The notes below the pieces were generated by a model that was not told the origin of the DNA, did no database searches, and saw nothing but the letters and a program-made list of their open reading frames with translations. The position numbers and the translations under genes are program-made. Positions 28,101-40,100 of a stretch of DNA of 64,000 bases are shown here, one piece after another; position 1 is the stretch's first letter, and the number at the start of each line of letters is the position of its first letter. Source of the stretch: Chelonoidis abingdonii (lineage: Eukaryota > Chordata > Testudines > Testudinidae); contig NC_133790.1 of the NCBI RefSeq assembly GCF_003597395.2, forward strand, positions 17,965,396 through 18,029,395, given 5' to 3'.

Positions 28101-31100
28101 GAGAAGGATGCCACTTGCATCTCTGCACCAGCATTAGCACTTAAACTGCCAACCCCAATCCCACAGAAATCGTTTACATTGCAAGTAAGTGCGTGACAGC
28201 AACTTTGTTTACTTAAAAGGCATTTTCCCCAAGATTTGTTTACTTTTCCAAAAATATCCTTAAGACACTCAGCTTAGTTATATTAAACTGAAGGATTGGA
28301 GCAGAATTCCTTTGCCTTGTCCAAGAAGGAGCTTTACCCACCTCACTTTCTTCTAAGACTTTCCCACTTGGCTCCTTCCTGCCAGTGTAGGCCTCCCAAC
28401 TGCCTCTTCCCCTCCCCTACCTGACTTGGCTTCGGGACCTTAGTAAGTTGCATGCACCCTCTGACTTCTGCCTCCTTCCTTCCTAACTCACCTGCAGAGG
28501 CAATCCATTTCAGCAGTTGATTCCTTCTTTTCTCACCCGACTTGCCTTCAAAGACAAACATATTTTCCCCCCTTAGGCGGCCCCTCCCTTCTTCCTTTAT
28601 TTAGCTTTGGTGTTACAAGAGAAGTGGTGGCAGCAGCAGCTCCAGACAGGGCTGGTGCTTTCTCTTCACACATGAACCACAGACAGCTCTATACATAAAC
28701 TGGGCATTTCCTCTGAGGTCTCTTCATGCGGTAAAGTGACGTGCTCAGCACCTGGAGGGCCTAACGTAACACTGACTCATGTACCTATGTAGTCCCTTGT
28801 CTGTGTGCTTTCCTGGCACAGTCTGGCTTTGACTGCAGGAATCCTGAAAGATTGCAGCGACAGCCTTGTTTGAACTAGATTTGGTGTCCAGGACTTAGGA
28901 AGAACAGATGACTGAAAATATAAACTTTTTTTTCAATTGGTGGGCTCAAAATACACACAAATTATTGATAGCCTTGAGTGACCAGTAGCCTTGAGTGACC
29001 AGTTACCTTTGGAATCTCTTCCTTTTGAAGTAATTTGATGTATTTAGAGGATATTTTAGAGAAAACACTCTGGAGCTTTTGTTTATCAGACACCAAGGTT
29101 TAATTGGGCCCTATTTTGGACCTACATTATTTGACAGTTTCCTGAGCAGTTTTCCTCTGTGTAAAAAGATTTTCCTTTTCTTTTCTCAGGTAAGTTCAGA
29201 TCCCTCCATGTACATTGAGGTGGAGAATGAGATGACCACAGTGGGAGGTTCCAGGCTGAGCAGGTTAAAGTGTAATCGAGAAGGCAAAGAATGGGAGACT
29301 GTCCTCACCAGTCGAATTCTTACTGCAGCTGGAAGCTGGTATGAGAATTTGCTTGTAGAAGTAGGAGCCTCCAGAAAAGGAGTGATAGTCCTTTGACAGG
29401 AGAAAGTATTTAGGGCTGTATTGTTACACTATTAAACAAGTGGTTAGTGGAAATCTTATTCAAGGTTCCCTTTGAGTACTTCCAATTACATGAATAAAAT
29501 ATACAGGTATTTTCAAATTTACCAAAGTTCGATAGCTTCAGAGAATATTGCTACCCATTGGTCTTTATTATTTTAACCCCTGGTGCACTGTATATTTTGC
29601 AAAATGTTTAATTAAATTCACTATTATAGTGCATGACAGGATCCCTTATTTTTATGGAGTTGTGTGATTCTTCATAGTGCAAGACATCTTCCTAAGACCT
29701 TTCTCTTCTTCCTCTTCCTGCTAGCCGGCTGTAGGACACTTATGTTCCTCTTTCCTCATCCTGTAGCATTAGTAACTGGGGGCACTGGCTTTCTTGATCA
29801 TTGCGGTTCGCTGTTCTTTTTGTTACTTCTTTTGTAATCTGTACACAATGCTTTGGTATTAACCATGTGATATGAATAAATATAATATGCACTGTATATA
29901 GACCTGATGGCAGCCTCACTTGTGAATTAGCTTCTAGAGTCCTGACCTAAACAATGTATTTATAGCATCCCATGTCCTCATTAGCCAATTAAAATACTTT
30001 CTTTGTCAGACATTGCATTCCTCCTTTAAATTCCCCCATTAGAGTGGACTGAATGATTAGAAGCAACAGTTGTTTCAACAGCAAATGCCACAATGACTAA
30101 AAGTTTAAAAGGACACTTTAAATAGAATATTTTTGTGGGATCCCTGTTTCCTGGGAGATACTTGCAGTTTCTCCTCCTTCTCAACAGCAGCTTTTAGTTT
30201 TTGCATCAGAAGTTTAATTTAAACTGTGTGATCTTGTTGAGGTCCAAACTGTGACAAAGGTACCCACAAGTCTGGTTCACAAGAATTCATCTGAACCTTT
30301 TTCTGGTTTCATGCCCTTAAGAATTGTGCTGAGTTTTGGATTGGAACAAATTAAACTCATAAATCACAGCTGAAATTGACAAGTTTTAAATGGTTTTTTT
30401 TGTGAAGCTCTTATATTTTGAGCTGTAATGTTTTGCAAAAACTCACATTGGCCCAAGTTGACTCAGACTTCAGCCCAAGCCCACCACAAGGTTGGGTTAG
30501 CCTGGCCTGAGTTTTAAGCTTGTTCGGAAGAGGGTTGGTTACAAAGTTACGTACAGCTGTTATCAGCGCTCTCCTTCATACCGTGTCCTGTCATCCATAA
30601 CAGTAAACTGCAAACTCCTGATCATTCACATACCTTATCCAGTGTTGGAAGCATACCCTAGAGCAGGATAGAAATAAAAAGTATGTAAAATTTGGGCCCA
30701 AATCTCCCATGCTCTTTAATGAAGGAAGTAGGAAGTGCTACCTTTACAGTATAAGCCTTCCTCACTGACGGAAGTGCTATCCAACAGCACCTTTGAAACA
30801 TGCACCCAGGGCTTTGATTGCAAGGTAATTCAAACCTTTAACCTCACATCACCATGAAAAGTACTTTTATATTTTGTCATCTAGCAATTTCATTCGGCAG
30901 TGCTCTTGCCTGCTAGTGCACAGCTCCCTCCCTGCCTGCTAAAGAGATCGTCATCATTCCATTGTCTTGACAGATCATTCTCTCTGTACATTCTTCTGTG
31001 TGTGGAAACGGTCTTGTTGCAAAAAAACAACCTCTTCTTCATGTGGCCAGTATGCTGAGGCTTATTCTGACCAGGCACGCCTCCTTTCCTTCCCCACTGA

Positions 31101-34100
31101 TATGTCACATTCACCGCCATCTGCCAAGTAAGAGACTTGAATTTAGGATTCAAAACCACATTCTCCTGTTTTTTCCCTCTGCCTTCTGGAGACAAATTTT
31201 CTGAATCCTCACCATTTGTCAGTGGGACCTTCTTCAAGTTGTATGATAACCCAAGAGATCTTGCCTCTTTCATTTAGCTGAATTTAAATGTTTTCTTTTG
31301 ATCATTTTCAGTGATGTGGTGAGTGTAGCCTGTGAGAAGAGGACCTTATCTGTATTTTCAGCTTGTGGTCGTCGCCTTCTCCCACCTATTATATTGCATT
31401 CGCCTATCTCCGCTTTACATTGCACAGGTTCCTACGTCATGGCTCTCACCACTATTGCTACGCTGTCTGTGTGGTGAGTACTAAATTATGCTGTCATGAC
31501 TGCCAATAAGCATGGCTGAGTCTGAGTGGTTACCTTACTGCTTCAGTTAATGACTTTGATTGGGGCTGATAAATGTTTTTTTTCTAGTGGCTGGGTTGGC
31601 ATGTGCCTGCTGATGATCTGGTTCAAATCAGGTTCGCTTTCAATCGAGTCTTTTTTGTGGATGTGAAATTCAGCCCTGTGTAGAGGGCCCACCATGCAAG
31701 ACATGAGTCCTGACTGCTCTCTTTTGCAGGCTTAAGTGGAACTCTGCACAGCGGTGAATTTCACCCTAGAAAGTGGATGGTTTATCCTACTAAGTGTCAT
31801 TTGTTTAAGCTACCTTCTAGGACAGGGTGATTTTAGTCTGTGGAATTAAGGGAAAGAAGGAAACATTGAAATCATTAAAATCTTCATTTTTAGATTTGAC
31901 ATTGGAAGAGTGTTGTCTAACAGCTAGAGCAGGGATCGGCAACCTTTGGCACGCAGCCCATCAGGGAAATCTACTGGCAAGCCAGGACTGTTTGTTTACC
32001 TGCAGCATCCGCAGGTTCGCCAATTGGAGCTCCCACTGGCCGCGGTTCATCATTCCAGGCCAATAGGGGTGCGGGAACCAGTGGCCAGCACATCCCTTGG
32101 CCTGGAGGGGCCTGGAACGGCAAACCGCGGCCAGCGAGAGCTGCGATTGGCCAAACCTGTGGCTGCTGCAAGTAAACAAACCGTCCCGGCCAGCCAGCGG
32201 ATTTCCCTGACGGGCCGCGTGCCAAAGGTGTTGGCGATCCTTGAGCTAGAATATGGGCCTAGGAGTCAGAAGGCATGGGTTCAGTTCCCAGCTCTGCTGT
32301 TGACTCACTTTGGGACCCTGGGCAGTTCACTTAACCTCTCCCTCCATTTGTTTACTTATCTGTAAAATGGGGCAAATAATTCATACCTATCTCACAGATG
32401 TATTGTGAGACTTAATGTTTGCAAAGTATGATGAGATTCTCTAACAGAAAGGGCCATAGAAGTGCAAATAATTCTTCTTATATTCCTTTTCGGAAGCAGG
32501 AGTGCAAACAGCTCTGCTTTGCTATTTTCTGCCTTGCCAAAATTGTGTTGTCAAAATAATGAAATAAATATTAAATTACAAATTTTAATCAGGAACATTC
32601 TAGAAACTGATTTGTTATATGATTGGCATATTCATTTCTTTTTAATGTATAGATTTCCCTCCTCTCCCCCTCTTTTCTCTCCCTTCAGGGATGTTCATAA
32701 ACAGTCAGTGATTGTTAAAGACGAGTCTCTGCAAACAATATTAGCAGGTAATGAAAGTGCACATTTACCTGCCAACCTTAGTCTTTCAGTCATCCTGTAA
32801 TATATTGAGCCATTAACGAGTGTGCTAAAATTCTATGTACCCCTGTAAAGCAAAAATAAATAGGTTTTCTTCTGTACGTAGTTGGGTGTTAAATGGAAAT
32901 CACCGGATAATGTTGAATTACCACAGAAACAATGAAGATAAAAATATAAGGAGATAGCAGACTATTAAAGATCCTGTAATTTGTTTTGTTTTTAAATGTG
33001 GAAATGCAGTGTTGTAGAGTTATCATGAAACACTTCCTAATCTGGTATATAAATCCCATAACACTATTGCAGTCCCAAATGCATATCTTGCATATAATCA
33101 GATATTTTAAAGCTTAATTGATCAGAAATTATCTGAATTTAACAAAATCTGTTTTCTGCCCTTGCCAGTATCTGGCAAAAAAAAATCAGCATTACGAGAA
33201 ACGCACTGGCCTCCCATCTGGATTTAACCTTAGTAGTATTAATCAAAGGCAGTTTGAGAAGTATTTGTATGTGTGTGTGGTATGAACCCAGCAGACTGCA
33301 GAAGTCCTCTCAGACAGACAGCCACAAGCCCTGGTCACTTGGTCCTGCGCTCAAAACATGCTCCGTAGGACTGTAGAATCAGAACACATTGGTAAGCAGG
33401 AGATAATGAATATCTGAGCATTACAGCATGTTTATCCACACCTTCCCAAGCATAGTTTGTTAGGAGAGTGACATGAAGATACCTGTAAACTGAAAGGTTT
33501 ATTTTTAAAGATGACAGAAAAATAATCTGCCCTGAGATACTGCAAATATTTCCCTTTTAACCAACCCTTTATGTATATTGCAGTTTCTCAAGATTATTTA
33601 ATGATAGTTGCAAAGAAATGACACATGTAATAGTACACAGAACTCAGTGCTAAGAGCCCTGGCTTCTAAGTTCAGCTCTGCTACTGACCTGCTTATGTGC
33701 ATTCAGTGAGTTACTTCACCTCTTTGCCTCAGCTTCCCTGCCAGTAAAATGGGAGTAAGCTAGTCACACCTGTTTCGGTAGGGCTCTTGTGAGGATTGAT
33801 TAATGGCTGTACAGCACTTTAAATGTGTAGAGTTTGAAATGTTATGTAGTGATTACTTCGGAGGAAATCATGAGATCTGATTTAATCTGTAGGAAGTGAT
33901 ACATCTGTCTCTCAAATTTTGCTGACTCAGCATGGTATACCAGTGATGAGCCTGTCTGATGGAAAGGCATATTGTTTTAATCCTTCTCTTTCTACGTGGT
34001 AAGTTGCACATTCTTTCCTACCCTTTTTAAAGTTGGCTGTGGTAACATGCCAGTTCTGATTTACTGCCCCTTAATTCTGTTCTCGAAAACTAACCCAAGC

Positions 34101-37100
34101 GGAAACATACTCTGGGCCTTGTCTTGTACTTTGCTCCCCACATACTAGTACGTGGATGGCTGGGCCAGTCCCGTGCATGTTTTTATGATTCAGTATTGTT
34201 TAAAATAACCCTTGTAAATTAAAAGCTTAAACTGAAATGTATTTCCTTACCCTTTCCCCCCCCCACCTGTTACATATATACTCTGATTTGTTGTCATAGG
34301 GTTGCTTGTAAACTGCCTGGAAGTTGACATGGATTTAAAATGGTTTGGTTATTCAGACATTCATGATTTCTGAATGTAAAAGATAATAGTCTTTGGAAAA
34401 AATTAGTCCAGAACAGCTGCCAGGAAACTTGGACGCTCTCTTATATTTAGATGGTAGTTTGTGTGTTTAGATTATTATTTCTTTAAATAAATTGGAGGGA
34501 AAATACCCCAGAAAAAATCTCATTTTTACTGCCTGGCTCTAGTCCATATCTGTCACAGCCTTGATATTATTCACAGTTATGGCTGATCCTGAACTTAAAT
34601 CCTGCTGTCTTTTTCTCCACAACAATTAAACCATTGAAGAATGGAGGATGGAATCTGAATTTCCTGTCACTTTTCTGTTTGTGCCACATAGTCAGATTTA
34701 TATAAAAGAATAGTCCCTTAGTCACCAGCTCAAATTAACCATGATTAAACAATCAAGATTACTATTAGCATTTGTGCCATTGTGTATCTTAGTTGTCTGG
34801 TAAGCGTACAAGTGGCATTCTTTTGAGCAGCAAATTCCCCAGCCTGTCAAACCCATGTAGATGATAGCCTTAATTAGGTGTAGGAGGTGGGAGTTGTAGC
34901 TGTCAGCTCTCCCCTGTCAGTATGAAGGCGGCATCATATCCTCAGTGTAAAGGAACTGCCAGAATAGCTGATCAGCAGTCTGAGAGTAGGGTCTGATGTA
35001 TGGAGGATCTTGGGGTAAAGTTAATTTCATGATAAAGTAATTATCTACGTTCCGTACAGCCTTGGGTCTGCAGTGGATGTGAATTTTTGTTTTCAATATT
35101 CAACCTGTAAAATGTGCCAGTGGATTTTCTCTTTATGCTTTTCAGAGCTCAAGCCAAATCCTGTTTAGGTTATGTGACTAATCCCATTGACTTCAATGGG
35201 ACCATTTGTGTAAATAAAGTAAGCAGGATTTGGCCGAAAGCCTTGTGCGTTGCACCAGTGTGTATAGTTTAAATTTATTAATCTAAATTTGGGTTATTGC
35301 TGATTATGTATTGTATGATTTTTGAACCAACCTTTGTACTTTTGTATTATTTAAGCACTATACCCAGATGTAGAGACTCTTTTCTTAACCTGTGTATTAT
35401 ATAATTTTAAAATTAGCTTTAATAAATGTTTTTATTGTGAAAATGCAAATCAAGTATAAAGCAGACTAGAACAGAGTCATCTGCCACCTGATGCACCATT
35501 CACTGTGTTGTAATATGTTCTTGTTTCTACCCCCCCCAGGAATCTTGTCTCTGACAAACAGGACTCCTTAGCACAATGTGCAGACTACAGGAATAGTTTA
35601 CCATCCCAAGAAGCCATGCTGTGTTCAGGACCCTTAGCCATAATACAGGGACGAACATCAAAGTATGCATTTAGGCATTTTATTTGTGTTCACTGATCAG
35701 CCAAGTGGACTGTTTCTGCTTCCTATACAGTCTAATTGCCTGGTGTTAATTTCTGTTGTGCTGTCTGGTTTCACTGTGAGTGAATGCTTGAATTACTTAG
35801 TTATTTTCAGAAATATCAGTGGGTTGGAGAGCTAATCTGTCAATCAGATTTGTACAGAGGGTCTGTTTAAGCCTTAGACTTTTGTAACCTTGTATCTGTT
35901 TAGCTCAGAGAATATTTGGGTAGTGAGAAGGTGGCTGCACACTATGCTTAATAATTCTACTTTTATAGTTCTTCCTTACCTGTAGGTGCAGTGTTTCTCA
36001 TTTATATTGATAGAATATCACTTTGTTTATCTAAATTGGATTTCTTACATTTTGCATTGTGATTTTATAACTTACTTATTGGACCATCATCCCAAAAGTG
36101 GCGTGGTCTACAAGCTTCACCTTTGGTTTATTCAGTTATCTTTAGCTGGCTTATTCTGTGGAGTCTTTTGAGAATTTTAGGGAAGATTGGATGGTTACTT
36201 AGTGACTTGCTGCATATTTTTAACTTCTGATCACACCACCAGCGAATAGCAAGAGCCAGTGGAAATGTCCATTGACAGCTCAGGGGCTCATCTTTACCTG
36301 CTACTCACATCCCTAATTTCTAATTTATATACTCTCTCATAGCCAACTTTGATCTTATTTTACTAATTTTTTATGCCCACATGAGAGGGGCTGTAAGTAG
36401 GGTAATAGGACTTAGTTTCCTTCTTGCCTTTAAAAAAAAAAAAAAGTCAAGAAAATTAGGATTTAAAAATAGAAAGAATGGAAATAACAGTTTGGATTTA
36501 TTTTGTAAAAAAGAAAATATCCAGATTAAAAATTAGTTAAGGTTTGTAAAGATGTTTTAGCTACTTCAAAAAGTAATTTTATTAGAACATTTTAGTTAAC
36601 TTAAAAAAAAATTTCCAGCCTTTTCCAAAGACCATTTATAGAACTAGCCTTCATTTAGTTTCCTGGCTTTCACACTCCTCTGGGTGTGGTTTCAGGAGTG
36701 TTCTAAAGGGTTATATAAACATACAAGACGACAGCCCCTACCCTGGAGAGCTTACAATGTTAAAGACAAAAAACAGATGAAGGGAGGATGAAAGAAATGC
36801 AGCATATAAGCAAAGTGATCAGGATGATGATAGGAACTTACTGTGTTAGTTCCATTTTGTTCATTTTCTTATATATTTCATTTTATAATATAAAGGAAAC
36901 TATATAAATTGAGCTTTGCTGTGGTGGAGGGGAGTTGTGCACCCTCAGGATTGAAGTGGGCAAGAGGAAGGGGTTATGGGAGTGGGGAGGAGAAAGGAGA
37001 GAGGTAAATGAGGAGGTGGTGGAGAACCCCAGTGGACAAGGGAAAGTGGGGTTGGGCACCTGAGAGGCTGCAGTGGTAGGAGAGGGATGAGTGACCAGGG

Positions 37101-40100
37101 AGAAGTGACCAATGACAATACAGTAAAATTCAGTTTCCAAGCTGAGTGAGTGATGATTTCAGGAGGCTGTGGAAGCTCCTATCAGTTACTGCCCCCCAGG
37201 TGGAATGTCTAAAGGGACTGGGGGATCACTGAACCTAGTGCCCTGGTGGGTCAGTCTGGGTCTGGTGCCAATGTAGACAGGTCCAAGGGTCTTTCCATCT
37301 GTTGGATGCAGAAGATTTATAGGCAGTGGCCTTTGGCAGTAGAGGTGCAAACTGGGAAAGCACCAAATATGTGAAAGACTGGCTTCTACACTAGGGGAAT
37401 TTTTTTCTAATTGGTCTCTGACTTTGTGCCATGTTTGGTTTATAGTTCAGGAAGGCAAGCTGCAAGACTGTTCTCCATGCCTCATTTAGTACAACAAGAA
37501 ACAACACTGGCTTACCTGGAGAATCAGATAGCAGCGGCACTTATGTTACAATCCAGTCATGAATACCGCCATTGGCTCCTTATCTATGCACGGTACCTAG
37601 TTAATGAAGGTGAGCTATGATATGCAGTGTTATTTCTTTGCAGCTCTGGTGGATTTTTCAGAACTCCCATATTCTCATTATGCGTCTGATGAAGTGGGTG
37701 TTCACCCACGAAAGCTCACGCTCCAAAACGTCTGTTAGTCTATAAGGTGCCACAGGATTCTCTGCTGCTTTTACAGATCCAGACTAACACGGCTACCCCT
37801 CTGATACTCATTATGTATGTGATTGTTCTCAGTGTCCTTTTGTTTGGCACCTCTGTGGTAATTCAAAAAATCAAAAAACTCCAGCGCATTTGCTTCCGAA
37901 GGTGGTCCATAGTGGAGGCTCTTTTGCCTGTATGTTAAATACAAATAGTGTATTGGGAGGAGAAGTGCCATCTCTGAATTTAAGTATAGAAGTACACATT
38001 GCTTAATAGATGAATTATCCTCCAAGATCTATATACTGTCCCCGATAGCAGCTGCTAGTGGATGCTGCAAGACCCTCATAAAGCATGTAATTTTTAAAAA
38101 TACACCATGAGGAAAATTTATTCCTGACTCAATTGGTGATCACATTTTGTCCTGCAGCAGAGGAATTACTAACCCTTTGTGACTTTTATCATGGCTAATA
38201 TAGCTGCAGAAGTTCTACTCTTATTCATGTAAATGTCTAAACTTTAAACAAAAATTCTGCTAATCTATTTAATGTAATAGCCTGCAGCCGTGAGTTACAT
38301 AGGTTAATTTTTGTTTATGCAAAGAAGGGGATGGGGAATAACCTTCCATTTTGTTCATTTCCAATTTGAGTTTATTTTTGAGTATCTTCTTTTTCTACAT
38401 TGTTAAATAAGGATAACTAACTAGCCTTCTCTGTCCCTTTCAGATTTTACAGCTCTCTAGCATATCTCCACTTCTCTGCTTTCCAAATTAAATGGTTCCC
38501 CTTATCTTAATTTCTCCTACATGGGACCTTCTCTTCACCCACATAACCATTTTAGGTATGGGAAAACTGTGGCAGAGGTGAAGTGGCTCACTTAGAACCA
38601 CATACTGAATTACTGGCAGAATCAGAATCAAATTCAGGAGTTCTTGCCTCTCCGTCCCAAATTCAATGCACTAGATTACACTTCTCTAAATAAATGTGGT
38701 TCTCTCACTCCCTTCTTAACCAAGTTTAATATTTGAATCTGGATCTGTCCATAATGACACCTAGTTATTTTTCGAATAAGTTAAAACTAATTCAGGACCT
38801 AACTGGCAAATTGAAAAATATGCACTACATTAAACCTACTCTGAACATTCAATTTTGCTATCAGTGTTTTATGCCACTGCACTGTTCACCCAACTTCCAG
38901 ATTAATAAATGCTGAAAGATGTAGATCATTGTATTGATCCTATATATTCCTATATAGATACCTAATTCCTTACCATTTTTTAAACTCTATTATAAGACTT
39001 TACCTCTCATCCTGTGATTACCAAATCACCTTAAGTACACTGCAAAATTGGGCTTCTGCCCTTTTTGTTACTTTCTGATGTAAAGTTATCTTGAAAAGTT
39101 TTTGTGTGTGTTTTTAAAGGTGTTCATCTTGGTTTTTTATCTGATAAATATAAAGAATGTCAAGTCTGGTCTTTTTAAGTTTTGCTGAAGGATCTTTAGT
39201 GAGGATCTGGAAGCATGATTATTGCAAACACTCTCACCTTAATACAAGAGGCAGGGATGTTGAGTCTTTATCAAAGACATCCTTTTTCCAAGCTGGTTTT
39301 AGATATTGGCATTAAATATGTGTTGTTAAAAAAAAAAGTTTTAAACAGACTTACTAAACATTTAATTCTCCTCTCAATTACTCAACTTTCAGTCTGACTT
39401 TTTTGTAGTGTCGTCATTTCAACAGTTACTGGAGTCTACCAGGGCAGCCAAGACATGTATAACATAAAAAACAAGCTGATGTTTTTTTGGGGGGTGGGTT
39501 CGGAAAGAAGGGGTGTCTTTCAGGTTGTATTTATAATAAAAAATGTGATAATCATACCATTGTTTTTCCTTTGTAGATCACTTTTAACAGCCTTTTTGAG
39601 GAGAACTGTAGATAAAACTTTTTGGAAGTTCTAGAATAAATCCACCAGCCTGTATTTATTTACTATTTTAATGTTTCAAATAATTCTTATTGGTTAGGGA
39701 GGAATAATTTACTTTTACAGAAATCATATTGGTTTGTCCTTATGTTGTTCTTGTCTAGATACTTGTAACTCTGTCTTAAATTATATGCCATTTATGTTGT
39801 GTAGTGCAGGGGTCGGCAGCCTTTCAGAAGTGGTGTGCTGAATCCTCATTTATTCACTCTAATTTAAGGTTTCGTGTGCCAGTAATACATTTTAATGTTT
39901 TTAGAAGGTCTCTTTCTATAAAAGTCTATAATATATAACTAAACTATTGTTGTATGTAAAGTAAATAAGGCTTTTAAAATGTTTAAGAAGTTTCATTTAA
40001 AATTAAATTAAAATGCAGAGCCCCCTAGACCGGTGGCCAGGATCCAGGCAGTATGAGTGCCACTGAAAACCAGCTTGCGTGCCGCATTCTGCACCCATGC

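Noticed and set aside
30890..31273. A 127-codon open frame on the minus strand opposite the region just before a HIRA exon
   Set aside because: No recognisable motif, antisense to an intron and splice acceptor region, composition not protein-like. Treated as chance.
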